NCBI RefSeq assembly: GCF_000747075.1
Contig: NZ_AVCH01000143.1
Span: forward strand, 1-34,286
DNA from: Arenimonas malthae CC-JY-1
GTDB taxonomy: Bacteria; Pseudomonadota; Gammaproteobacteria; Xanthomonadales; Xanthomonadaceae
Reading direction: 5' to 3'
Length of the DNA stretch: 34,286 bases
Shown here: piece after piece, positions 1 to 8,310 of the stretch
How the letters are laid out: each line of letters opens with the position of its first letter
How positions within the stretch are numbered: the first letter of the stretch is position 1
Notes under the pieces: model-generated
What the model was told of the DNA's origin: nothing
Database searches by the model: none
The model's input: only the letters and a program-made list of their open reading frames with translations
Made by a program: the position numbers and the translations under genes

Positions 1-276
1 GAAGCGGCCGGCGGCGTCGAGCACGAACGGCGTGCGCCCGACGCCCTCGCCCACCAGCGGCTGCGCGCGCAGGGCGGCGGCGTCTTCCGGCGCCAGCGGC
101 GGCAGCGCGGTGTCGCCGTGCAGCTCGGCCACTGCGGCGCGCGCGGCCAGCGTGGCCAGGGACTCACTGCCGCCGTGGCCCAGCACCCAGCGCGCCATCG
201 CGCGGGCTAGGGCGCGTTCCGGCAGGCGACCCTCGATGTCGACGCGTGGCTGCAGGCGGTAGTCGATGTGACTCAT
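1..276 (-). CDS. recD: RecD, exodeoxyribonuclease V alpha subunit (N-terminal part; cut by window edge)
   Basis: Only the first 92 codons are present; the gene runs off the left edge. It starts with an ATG at 276 that overlaps the recB stop codon as ATGA (273-276), so translation is coupled. The N-terminus reads MSHIDYRLQPRVDIEGRLPE, and no helicase motif is reached yet. The assignment rests mainly on position: it follows recC and recB in the same operon, where the RecD 5'-3' helicase subunit is expected. RecD would join RecB and RecC in the RecBCD helicase/nuclease that processes double-strand DNA ends. Confidence 0.85.
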   Translation of the reverse strand, partial: MSHIDYRLQPRVDIEGRLPERALARAMARWVLGHGGSESLATLAARAAVAELHGDTALPPLAPEDAAALRAQPLVGEGVGRTPFVLDAAGRF

Positions 277-3200
277 GCCACCACCTCCACGCTCGCGAAC
301 ACGGCATCGACCGCGCGCACCAACGCCGGGTCGAAGGCTTGCGTCCAGACGCCGGCGCCGGGCGCATGGCCGGCGGCGCGCACGAACAGGTAGATCGCCT
401 CGCCCAGGTTCTTCTCGGGCGAGTATCCGGCCAGGCGCTGGCCGAGGTAGCGGTGCACGGCCACGGTGTAGAGCAGCGCCTGCAGGCGGTAGTGATGCTG
501 GTCCATGGCCTGCACCAGCGCCGCGCCCTGGTAGTCGGCCAGGCGCTCGCCCAGCCAGTTGCCCTTGTAGTCGAGCACGTGCACGCGGCCGGCGTGCTCG
601 AACACGAGGTCGATCTTGCCGGTCATCAGGCCGCGCAGTTCGCCAAAGGCCAGCGGCGGCACCAGGCCGGCCTCGCCGTGCGCGGCGCAGGCCTGGCGCA
701 GGGCGTCGAGGCGCGCGCCGTCGAGCTTGAAGTGGAAGGCCATCTCGGCGCGCTGCGCGCTTTGCGCAACCTCGCCCAGGCGCAGGCCCGGCAGCAGCTC
801 GGCCTGCAGGGCGGCATCGAGCTGCGCGGCCAATCGCGGCACCAGCGCCTCGAGCGGCTCGCCCGCGGCGCGCACGCCATGCTGCGCCAACTGGCGCGCG
901 AGCAGCGCGGTCTGTTGCACCAGCGGCTTGCCGTGCGCGCGCGTCTCGAAGGCCAGGTGCACCGCGTTGCCGAAGGCCGGGCCGCGTACGGCCGCCAGCG
1001 CCAGCAGGGCCGGATGCGGGGCGTCGTCGATCTCGGTGATCGGTTCGGGCGCGAGCGCCGTGGACTCGTCGTCGGCCGGCGCTTCTTCCTCGGCGCTGCG
1101 GCGGGCGCCGCCGACCAGGGCCGTGAAGCTCAGGCGCTGGCGCAGGCGCGCGGGCGGCGGCATCGGCAGCGCCTCGCGCCCCGCGTCCTTTTCGTTGAAG
1201 CGTGGCAGCGGCGCGGCCCCGGCGGGCCAGCCCTCGAACCACTGCACGCAGGGCAGCGCCGGCGTGGCGGCCGGGACGCCAAGGCGCTCGAGCATCGCAT
1301 CGAGCGGCGAGCGCTCGGGATCGGTGCGTGGCGCCGACGACTGCTTGCTCTGGGACCGGTCCGGCGGCAGCGCGTAGACGTGGCAGGCATGGATGGCGCG
1401 GGTGAGCGCGACGTAGAGCACGCGGAACCGCTCGTCCTGCGCCTCGTGCTTGGCCAGCTCGCGCGCGGCGGCGTCGAAGCGCGCCTCGCGGCCGGGTTGG
1501 CCGGCGGCGGGCAGCAGGTAAGGCGCGCCCTGGCGGTCGCTCCAGGCGTGGGCCCACATCAGCGGCAAGAACACGACGGGAAACTCCAGGCCTTTGGCGC
1601 GATGCAGGGTCATCAGCTGCACGCGGCGCGCGTCGGATTCGATGCGCAGTTGGCGCTCCTCGCTGTCGGGCGCATCGCCTTCCTCGTCCAGGCGCTGCCC
1701 GGCCAGCCAGGCCAGCAGTGCGTGCGGGCCCAGGCCGGCTTCGGCCTGCAGCTGCAGCAGCTCGCCCAGGTGCCGCAGGTCGGTGAGGTCGCGCTCGCCG
1801 CCGGCGTGCGCCAGCAAACGGGGGGCCGCCGCTTCGGCGAGGGCCATCACCACCGAGAGCACGCCCTCGCGCCGCCAGAGCGCGCGCAGCTGCTGCAGGC
1901 GCTCGCCGATGGCGTCGCCGGGGTCTTCGCCCGCGGCCAGCGCGGCCACCTGCGCCAGCGTGCCGCCCCACAGCCGCGTGAGCACGGCCGCGCGCAGCAC
2001 GCCCTCGTCCTCGGGGCTGGCGAGGGCCTGCAGCAGCACCTGCAGCTCGAAGGCCCAGTCGGTGTCGAAGACGCTGGCGCGCGCGCCGCCGACGCAGGGC
2101 ACGTTCAGGCGCAGCAGCTCGGCGCGCAGGGCGCTGATGTCGTTGTTGGTGGGCAGCAGCACGGCGATGTCGCCCGGTGCAAGACGCTCGCGAAGGATGT
2201 CCTTGCCGCGCTTGCGGTCGATCGTTTGCGCCGGGTCGGCCAGCAGCGCGGCGATGTGCGCGGCGCAGGCCTTCAGGGCGGCGCGCTTTCGCTCGGGCTG
2301 CGCTGCCGGCGGATCGAGCCACAGGTGCAGGGCCAGCGGTGCGGCCACGGGCAGGCCGCCTACGAGATACGGCGTTTCAGCCTGTCGGTTGCTGGCCTTG
2401 ACCGCTTCGTAGCTGATGGCCTTGTCGCCGCGCGTGTTGAGCGGCTCGCCGGCCGCGGCGTACAGCCCGTTCACCGCCTCGACCAGGGCCGGCGAGGAGC
2501 GATGGTTGGTGTCGAGCGACAGCCGGTGGCCGGCGTGCTGGCGCGCACGCAGGTAGGCATGCACGTCGCCGCCGCGGAAGCCGTAGATGGCCTGCTTGGG
2601 GTCGCCGATCATCACCAGGCGCCCGCGCGGCTGGCCGGCGGCGTCGCGGTAGAGGCGATCGAGGATGCCGTATTGCTGGTCGTCGGTGTCCTGGAACTCG
2701 TCCACCAGGGCCACCGGCCAATCTTCGAACAGCGCGTCGGCCAGCGCCGGGCGCGTGGCCACGGCGGCGTGGGCCTGGCGGATCATCTCGTCGAAGGTGG
2801 TCTGCCCGCGCGCGGCCAGGCGCTGGTCGCGCCAGGCGGTGACGCGGGCGAGTTGTTCGATCCAGAAGCGCTGCTCGGCGACGTGGCGGCTGGCGAGCAA
2901 GCGCGGCACGGCCGTTCGCAGGGCCGCGAGCACCGGCAGCGCTGCGAAGGCACCGATGCGATCAGGCTTGACCTGTCCCTCGAGCTCCATCGCCAGCAGG
3001 GTCTCGAGGTTGTCGTCGCGGTTCTTCCAGGGCTGGCCGGCCAGGCCCTCGACCAGGCCGAGCAAGGCATTGCGGAGCTTGGCGTTCTTGCGCGTGAACC
3101 AGGTGGCGTCATCGGCGAGTTCGCGCAACGGCGGCAGCAGCATCGGCGCCACCTCGGCCATCACTTCCTCGTAGCTTTCGTCGCCCGCGACGATGCGCAC

Positions 3201-3821
3201 GCCCGGCCGCAGCAGCGCGCGCAGCTTCGCGCTGAAGGTCGAAAGCTTCATGTCCGGGTCGCCGGCGCGCACCAGCGCGTCGTCGTCGGACTGGCGCAGC
3301 ACGCGCCAGGCGTCGCGTGCGAGTTCATCGAGCAGCGCGGGGCCGGAAGTAGGCTCGGCCGGCTCGGTGCCGTGGCCGCTTTCGAGGGGGTGTTCGGCCA
3401 GGATGCCCTGGCACAGGCCGTGCAGCGTCCGGATGGGCGCGCGGTCGAAATCGGCCAGCGCCAGGCGCAGGCGGCGCAGGTCCTCGGCGTGGGTGGCGTC
3501 GTCGCCCTGCCAGCGCGCGAGCAGCCAGGCCTCGTCCCCCCCCTTCGCCGCCTCGGGCGTGGAGCGCTCGGCCGCCAGCGCCAGCGCCTGGTGCAAGCGC
3601 TGGCGCAGGCGCTCGCGCAGCTCCTGCGCGGCGGCGTCGGTGAAGGTGGTGACGACGATGCGTTCGACCGACAGCGGCTCGGCCGGCTCGAGCAGCAGCC
3701 GCCACCACAGCACGCCGATGGTCCAGGTCTTGCCGGTGCCGGCGCTGGCTTCGACCAGGGCGCGGCCGCCGGGGCCGAGCGGCAGGTCACGCCAGTGGGC
3801 GACGGTGACGGGGCCGGTCAC
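273..3821 (-). CDS. recB: RecB, exodeoxyribonuclease V beta subunit
   Basis: A protein of 1182 residues, close to E. coli RecB (about 1180). It is a superfamily 1A 3'-5' helicase with a C-terminal nuclease and forms RecBCD for double-strand break repair and degradation of foreign linear DNA. Visible motifs are Walker A SAGTGKT at residues 26-32, the Walker B/motif II stretch VDEFQDTD, a motif VI-like VLYVALTRA, and the nuclease site GKIDLVFE (Asp1071) followed by LDYKGNW (Asp1084, Lys1086). The nuclease residues match the spacing of the family's catalytic aspartates and lysine. The ATG at 3821 overlaps the recC stop (ATGA, 3818-3821), and the stop overlaps the recD start in the same way. The subunit therefore looks intact. 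Confidence 0.97.
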   Translation of the reverse strand: MTGPVTVAHWRDLPLGPGGRALVEASAGTGKTWTIGVLWWRLLLEPAEPLSVERIVVTTFTDAAAQELRERLRQRLHQALALAAERSTPEAAKGGDEAWLLARWQGDDATHAEDLRRLRLALADFDRAPIRTLHGLCQGILAEHPLESGHGTEPAEPTSGPALLDELARDAWRVLRQSDDDALVRAGDPDMKLSTFSAKLRALLRPGVRIVAGDESYEEVMAEVAPMLLPPLRELADDATWFTRKNAKLRNALLGLVEGLAGQPWKNRDDNLETLLAMELEGQVKPDRIGAFAALPVLAALRTAVPRLLASRHVAEQRFWIEQLARVTAWRDQRLAARGQTTFDEMIRQAHAAVATRPALADALFEDWPVALVDEFQDTDDQQYGILDRLYRDAAGQPRGRLVMIGDPKQAIYGFRGGDVHAYLRARQHAGHRLSLDTNHRSSPALVEAVNGLYAAAGEPLNTRGDKAISYEAVKASNRQAETPYLVGGLPVAAPLALHLWLDPPAAQPERKRAALKACAAHIAALLADPAQTIDRKRGKDILRERLAPGDIAVLLPTNNDISALRAELLRLNVPCVGGARASVFDTDWAFELQVLLQALASPEDEGVLRAAVLTRLWGGTLAQVAALAAGEDPGDAIGERLQQLRALWRREGVLSVVMALAEAAAPRLLAHAGGERDLTDLRHLGELLQLQAEAGLGPHALLAWLAGQRLDEEGDAPDSEERQLRIESDARRVQLMTLHRAKGLEFPVVFLPLMWAHAWSDRQGAPYLLPAAGQPGREARFDAAARELAKHEAQDERFRVLYVALTRAIHACHVYALPPDRSQSKQSSAPRTDPERSPLDAMLERLGVPAATPALPCVQWFEGWPAGAAPLPRFNEKDAGREALPMPPPARLRQRLSFTALVGGARRSAEEEAPADDESTALAPEPITEIDDAPHPALLALAAVRGPAFGNAVHLAFETRAHGKPLVQQTALLARQLAQHGVRAAGEPLEALVPRLAAQLDAALQAELLPGLRLGEVAQSAQRAEMAFHFKLDGARLDALRQACAAHGEAGLVPPLAFGELRGLMTGKIDLVFEHAGRVHVLDYKGNWLGERLADYQGAALVQAMDQHHYRLQALLYTVAVHRYLGQRLAGYSPEKNLGEAIYLFVRAAGHAPGAGVWTQAFDPALVRAVDAVFASVEVVA

Positions 3822-6800
3822 GACGCGCCCTCCTCGTCGGGATCCATCGCCTGCTTCAGAGCGAGCCCGAGATCAGACAGCGCGACGCGCCAGCTTTCGT
3901 CTTCGTCGGGCTCGATGCCGCGGCCCAGCAGGCGCGTGTAGCCCGGCGCGTAGCGTCGCTCGCTCGGCCACGCGTCGTCGGCATCCTTGTCATTGGCCAG
4001 TACCCAGCTCGTGCGCGGGAAGTAAGGCCACGGATCGGTGGCCGGCCGAGCCGCCGCGGACAGCACGAAATGCAGTTTGCCTTCGAGCGTGGCGGCCATC
4101 GCTTCGCGCGTCGCCGCGTCGGCGGCGAGGAATCGTTCGTCCCAGGCCGCCAAGGCATCCTGCCAGGGCGTGGCCGCGAGCTTGCTACCCTTGCCAAGCT
4201 TGCCCACCAGCGCCAGCGCGCGCACGCGGCGCTCGCCATTCTCCGGCGCGAGCCGGCACAGCGCCCAGGTCAGGAACAGCGGCAGGCGCTGGCGGAAATC
4301 CAGCGCCGATTCCTTGTCCACGTTCGGGTAGATGCCGGTGGCGAACAGCCAGCCCTCGCGGCCGCGCACGTTGTCGAGCTCGCCGAGCAGCCGGAAGCCG
4401 GCCACCTCGCGCGCAATGGCCGGCTGCAGCAGCGACGCTAGCACGGGCTCCAGCAGCGGCCGCGCGTCATCGCGCTCGCGCGCCACGTCGACCAGGCCCC
4501 GCGCGGCTTCCAGTTCCGCCCTCCAGGCCTGGTCGCCAGACTCCCGCGGCGGCAGCACGCCGCCCAGCACAAGATGCTCGGGCGGCGGCCCGTCGAGTTT
4601 GAAGGACGGATTCGCCAGCGCCGCCTCGCACAGCGCGCGCGCCTGGCGGTCGAACACCTCCAGCTTCGCTTCCAGCGGCTCGTCGCCTGAGAGCCTGCGC
4701 TCGGCCAGCGCATCGAGGCGCACACCCAGTTCGTCGGCGAGCAGAGTGCGCGAGGGGTCGCGGCACCAGGCGAGCACGCGCTTGAGCGACAGCTCGCCGC
4801 CGCCGTGCCCGCCACCCGGCAGCGGCGTGAGCAGCGCGGGCGAATCCGGCGCACCGCCCACCATCGCCGCGAAGGCCGGATTGAAGCTGCGCAGGGCCGG
4901 ATCGGTGCCGAAGTACGCCGCATCGAAGGGCTGCAGCGGATGGTCCACGCGCCAGGGCGGCGTTGCGCCGGTTCCCACGGCGCGCGGCAGCGCCGCCATC
5001 AGCTCGGCCAGCGGCGCGGCCGGGTTGCGCGGCGAACCGTCGCGCGCATCGAAACCCAGCCACGACAGGTGCAGTCGCTGGCGCGCGGCCATCACCGTTT
5101 CCAGGAACAGGTAGCGGTCGTCGCTGCGGGTGTCGCGATCGCCGAGGCGGCGCTGGCCTTCGCGACGGATCGGATCCAGGCCGGCATCCGGGTCCTGGCG
5201 CGGGTAGTCGCCTTCGTTCAGGCCGAGCACGGCGACGAATTCGAAGGGAATGGCGCGCTGCGGCACCATGCCGCACACCGTCATGCCGCCGGCCAGGAAA
5301 CGCTGGCGCTCGGGCACGGCGGCCAGGCGCTCTTCGACCCAGGCGCGCACGATGGCGAAATCGAGCGGCGGATCGAGCCCAGCCTCGGCGGGCTCGGTGG
5401 CCAGCGCACGCAGCGCGGCGCGCAGCGTGTCGAGCGCATCGCGCGCAGCGTCATCGGCGGGGTCGGGCTGGAACAGCGCGTCGAGCAGTGACTCGAGCCG
5501 CGCGGCCCAGGCGCTGGCCGGGCGCGGTCGCGCTGCGTCGGCGCGCAGCTGGGCGATTTGCGCCAGCGCGTGGTCGAGCGCGCCCAGCATCGCGCCGGCA
5601 CCGGCCACGCCGGGCACGGGCGCGATGCGCTCGCCGCCCACCTGCAGCACGCTGGCCGCGTCGTCCTCGCCGTGCACGTGGCTGGCCACGAGCCTGTCCA
5701 TCGCCCACGACAGCGTGTGCTCTTCGATGCCCGGTACGCCCAGGGCCGCGCGCGCGGCCGGGTCGAAACCCCAGGCGGCACGGGCGCCGGCCAGCACCTG
5801 CTCCAGATGCATCAGGCCGTCTTCGTCCAGCCCGAGGCGGCGGGCGATGTCGGGCTGGGCCAACAGGTCGAGCAGCTCGGGCGCGGTGCCGCGCGAGACC
5901 ACGAAGCCCAGCAGCTGGCGGAACGCCGCCAGCAGCGGCTGCGCGCGGCCGGTGGGTACGTCGGCCAGGTGGTAGGGCAGCGGCACGGAGGGATCGCCCG
6001 GCGCGCCGAACACCGCCGGCAATAGCGGCAGGTAGGCGCGGATGTCGGGCGCCATCACGACGATGTCGCCGGGCAAGAGCTGCGGATTGTCGCGGCGGGC
6101 CTGCAGCAGCGCGTCGCGCAGCGCCTCGAGCTCGCGCAGGCGGGTGTGGCAGGCGTGCACGCGCAGCGAGGCGTCGGCGCGGCGCGCGGCGTGCTCGCGA
6201 GGATCCGTGGCCAGCAGCGCGGGATCCAGCCGGCGCAGGCTTTCCTGGAGGCGTTCGAGCAGGTGCGACGGCTCGCGGTCGTGGTCCTGCTCGTCGCGGT
6301 AGTGGCGCATGTCGACGGCGGCGTCGAGCGCCTGCACCTGCAGCATGAAGTGCTGGCCCAGCCGGCCCCAGGCCGCCAGCAGCGGATGCACCTGGCCCAG
6401 GAAGGTGTCTTCGGCGCTGCGCGAGTGCGGGTCGGCGGCCAGTTCCAGCAGGCGCGCGCGCTCCGTCTTGAGTCCGCCCCAGAACTCGCGGCAGGGGTCG
6501 GGCACGTAGAAAACCACCGGCCGGTGCGCGGCCAGCGCGCGCAGCACGCGCAGTTCGGCCGGGGCGAGGTGGCTGAGGCCGAACACGTGCAGCGGCTCGC
6601 GAGCACCGATCTCGGGCTGGCCGCCGGTGAGCGCCTGCTCGAGCTCGGCCAGGCGCTCGCCGCGGTGCGGCAGGCCCACGGCCTCGCGCAGCGCGCGCCA
6701 CAGGGCCGGGTGGAAGCCGGCCTGGTTGAAGGTGGGCCGGCCGCGGGCCCAGTCGCGCAGCCAGTCCGGGCGGTAGGCCATGTACTGCGAGTAGATGCGG

Positions 6801-7228
6801 GCCAGGCGGTCGGCCAGCTGGAAGCGGCGGCGGCCGCTGTCGTCACCCTCCAGCGCCGCGCGCAGGGTGGGGTCGCTGCTGGCCTCGAGCAGGGTGAACA
6901 GGCGCCAGCGCAGGTGCTCGCGGCGCCAGGCCGCGGGCGAGGTGGCGCCCTGCCCCAGCACCTGCCCGGCCAGGCGGTCGAGGAAGCCCGAAGGCAGCAG
7001 GATGTCGAGGTTAGCGACGATGCCGCCGGCGCCGCGCCGGGACGCCAGTGCACCGGCCAGCCACTGGCGCATCCCCGGGTGCGCGGCCACCACCGTCTGC
7101 GGCGCCAGCAGGCCGTCGGGGGGCTGCTGCACCAGCAAATGGTCGAGCGGCACCAGCAGCGCCTCCAGGCGGCTGGCCCGGAACACCGTGATCCCCTCGC
7201 TGGCGCGTTGTTTCCAGTCCCCGCTCAT
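3818..7228 (-). CDS. recC: RecC, exodeoxyribonuclease V gamma subunit
   Basis: 1136 residues from the preferred ATG (E. coli RecC is about 1122). RecC is the scaffold that holds RecB and RecD, splits the DNA strands and reads Chi. The N-terminus GITVFRASRLEALLVPL is typical of the family, and stretches such as LRVLRALAAHRPVVFYVPDP and FVAVLGLNEGDYPRQDPD fit RecC with its inactivated helicase-like fold. An in-frame TTG at 7258 would add ten residues. I prefer the ATG at 7228 because a -10-like TAGGCT ends seven bases before it. The gene heads the recC-recB-recD operon and is divergent from queD. Confidence 0.95.
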   Translation of the reverse strand: MSGDWKQRASEGITVFRASRLEALLVPLDHLLVQQPPDGLLAPQTVVAAHPGMRQWLAGALASRRGAGGIVANLDILLPSGFLDRLAGQVLGQGATSPAAWRREHLRWRLFTLLEASSDPTLRAALEGDDSGRRRFQLADRLARIYSQYMAYRPDWLRDWARGRPTFNQAGFHPALWRALREAVGLPHRGERLAELEQALTGGQPEIGAREPLHVFGLSHLAPAELRVLRALAAHRPVVFYVPDPCREFWGGLKTERARLLELAADPHSRSAEDTFLGQVHPLLAAWGRLGQHFMLQVQALDAAVDMRHYRDEQDHDREPSHLLERLQESLRRLDPALLATDPREHAARRADASLRVHACHTRLRELEALRDALLQARRDNPQLLPGDIVVMAPDIRAYLPLLPAVFGAPGDPSVPLPYHLADVPTGRAQPLLAAFRQLLGFVVSRGTAPELLDLLAQPDIARRLGLDEDGLMHLEQVLAGARAAWGFDPAARAALGVPGIEEHTLSWAMDRLVASHVHGEDDAASVLQVGGERIAPVPGVAGAGAMLGALDHALAQIAQLRADAARPRPASAWAARLESLLDALFQPDPADDAARDALDTLRAALRALATEPAEAGLDPPLDFAIVRAWVEERLAAVPERQRFLAGGMTVCGMVPQRAIPFEFVAVLGLNEGDYPRQDPDAGLDPIRREGQRRLGDRDTRSDDRYLFLETVMAARQRLHLSWLGFDARDGSPRNPAAPLAELMAALPRAVGTGATPPWRVDHPLQPFDAAYFGTDPALRSFNPAFAAMVGGAPDSPALLTPLPGGGHGGGELSLKRVLAWCRDPSRTLLADELGVRLDALAERRLSGDEPLEAKLEVFDRQARALCEAALANPSFKLDGPPPEHLVLGGVLPPRESGDQAWRAELEAARGLVDVARERDDARPLLEPVLASLLQPAIAREVAGFRLLGELDNVRGREGWLFATGIYPNVDKESALDFRQRLPLFLTWALCRLAPENGERRVRALALVGKLGKGSKLAATPWQDALAAWDERFLAADAATREAMAATLEGKLHFVLSAAARPATDPWPYFPRTSWVLANDKDADDAWPSERRYAPGYTRLLGRGIEPDEDESWRVALSDLGLALKQAMDPDEEGAS

Positions 7229-7235
7229 CCCGCAC

Positions 7236-7241
7236 AGCCTA
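7236..7241 (-). promoter_or_regulatory. Candidate -10 box of recC (possibly leaderless)
   Basis: Read on the minus strand this is TAGGCT, followed by seven bases and then the ATG at 7228. A -10 this close would put transcription initiation at or next to the start codon. No convincing -35 or Shine-Dalgarno sequence is seen. The same geometry occurs before queD and bioD in this window. Confidence 0.4.
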
Positions 7242-7313
7242 GCCGATGACGGGGGCAAGGCTGCCGTGAAGATGTCTCAGGCACCGAGACCGGCGCCCGG
7301 GCCGGCGCCCCGG

Positions 7314-7319
7314 TAGAAT
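7314..7319 (+). promoter_or_regulatory. Candidate -10 box of queD (possibly leaderless)
   Basis: TAGAAT sits six bases upstream of the queD ATG at 7326. No Shine-Dalgarno sequence fits between them, so the transcript would begin at about the start codon. No clear -35 box is visible in the GC-rich upstream stretch. Confidence 0.45.
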
Positions 7320-7325
7320 GGCGCC

Positions 7326-7685
7326 ATGGACATCTTCAAATCCTTCACCCTCGAGGCCGCGCACCGGCTGCCGAACGTGCCGGAAGGCCACAAGTGCGCG
7401 CGCGTGCACGGGCACAGCTTCCGGGTCGAGCTGCATGTCTCGGGCGAGGTCGGCGAACGCACCGGCTGGGTGATGGACTTCGGCGACATCAAGGCCGCCT
7501 TCAAGCCGCTCTACGACCGGCTCGACCACTACTACCTCAACGACATTCCCGGCCTGGAAAACCCGACCAGCGAAAACCTCGCGATCTGGATCTGGGACCA
7601 CCTCAAGCCGGCGCTGCCGCTGCTGAGCGCGGTGGTGGTGCACGAAACCTGCACCTCGGGCTGCCGGTACACCGGCCCGCGCTGA
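7326..7685 (+). CDS. queD: 6-carboxy-5,6,7,8-tetrahydropterin synthase QueD
   Basis: 119 residues, the usual length. The enzyme converts 7,8-dihydroneopterin triphosphate to 6-carboxytetrahydropterin, the second step of queuosine/7-deazapurine synthesis, in the cytoplasm. The zinc ligands are visible as AAHRL (His13) and HGHSF (His28, His30). The catalytic cysteine is in [10 protein letters not shown] (Cys24), and the Asp67-His68 pair (DRLDH) and Glu107 (VVHETCTSG) complete the T-fold active site. The ATG at 7326 has no Shine-Dalgarno sequence but a TAGAAT six bases upstream. Its stop is one base away from the stop of the convergent tetR gene. Confidence 0.95.
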   Translation: MDIFKSFTLEAAHRLPNVPEGHKCARVHGHSFRVELHVSGEVGERTGWVMDFGDIKAAFKPLYDRLDHYYLNDIPGLENPTSENLAIWIWDHLKPALPLLSAVVVHETCTSGCRYTGPR

Positions 7686-7686
7686 A

Positions 7687-8310
7687 TCAACCGCCGCCGA
7701 GCTGGCGCAACACCCTTCGCAGGCTGGCCTGCACCTGGTTGCAGTCCAGGTGCGGGTCGCGCACGCAGGCGGTGATCACGCCGTCCACCAGGCAGCGCAG
7801 GGCCATGGTGCGGCAGCGCAGGGCCTCGTCGTCGAGCGCCTGGCCGCGCGATTCGGCGTCGCGGCGCACGATGGCGGCGAAGTCGGCCCAGATTTCCTTT
7901 TCCTGTTCCGACACCATGGCCGCCACCTCCGGGTCGCGGCTCGATTCGGCGCTGATCTCCAGGAACAGCGCCGGGTCGAAGATGTCGTCCTCGGCGTCGC
8001 CGCTGCGCCAGCGGCGCAGCTTGTCCATCAGCCGGTCGACCAGGTCCTCGAAGGTGGCGATGGCGCACAGGTCCTCGGTGCGGCGCGCGCGCTGCTCTTC
8101 GGTGATGGCCTGGATGATCGCCGCCTTGTTGGTGAAGTAGCGGTAGATCAGGCCCTGGCTCATGCCGGCTTCCCTGGCGATGGCCGACATGCCGGCGCCA
8201 TGGAAACCCTCCTCGGAAAAGCACTTGCGCGCCGCCTCCAGGATGCGGGCGCGCTGCGCTTCCTGGCGCGCCCGCGCCTTGGTGCCACCGCCGGCCGGCA
8301 TCGGGCTCAC
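7687..8310 (-). CDS. TetR/AcrR-family transcriptional regulator
   Basis: About 207 residues. The N-terminal helix-turn-helix is plain: [20 protein letters not shown], then [19 protein letters not shown] and NKAAI. The C-terminal ligand/dimer domain is typical in size ([13 protein letters not shown] near the end). It is the last gene of the adaptor-RND pump operon and probably represses that operon by binding the palindrome over its promoter at 12685-12700 (inference). A GTG at 8310 overlaps the pump stop as GTGA (8307-8310) and is used here. An ATG at 8301 three codons later is an equally possible start. Having the regulator at the distal end, rather than divergent, would give simple negative feedback. 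Confidence 0.9.
   Translation of the reverse strand: MSPMPAGGGTKARARQEAQRARILEAARKCFSEEGFHGAGMSAIAREAGMSQGLIYRYFTNKAAIIQAITEEQRARRTEDLCAIATFEDLVDRLMDKLRRWRSGDAEDDIFDPALFLEISAESSRDPEVAAMVSEQEKEIWADFAAIVRRDAESRGQALDDEALRCRTMALRCLVDGVITACVRDPHLDCNQVQASLRRVLRQLGGG

Noticed and set aside
246-3941. 1231-codon open frame on the plus strand opposite recB
   Set aside because: Antisense shadow of recB in GC-rich DNA. Its translation is low-complexity (Arg/Gly/Ala/Val/His/Gln-rich) without motifs, whereas the opposite strand is unmistakably RecB.
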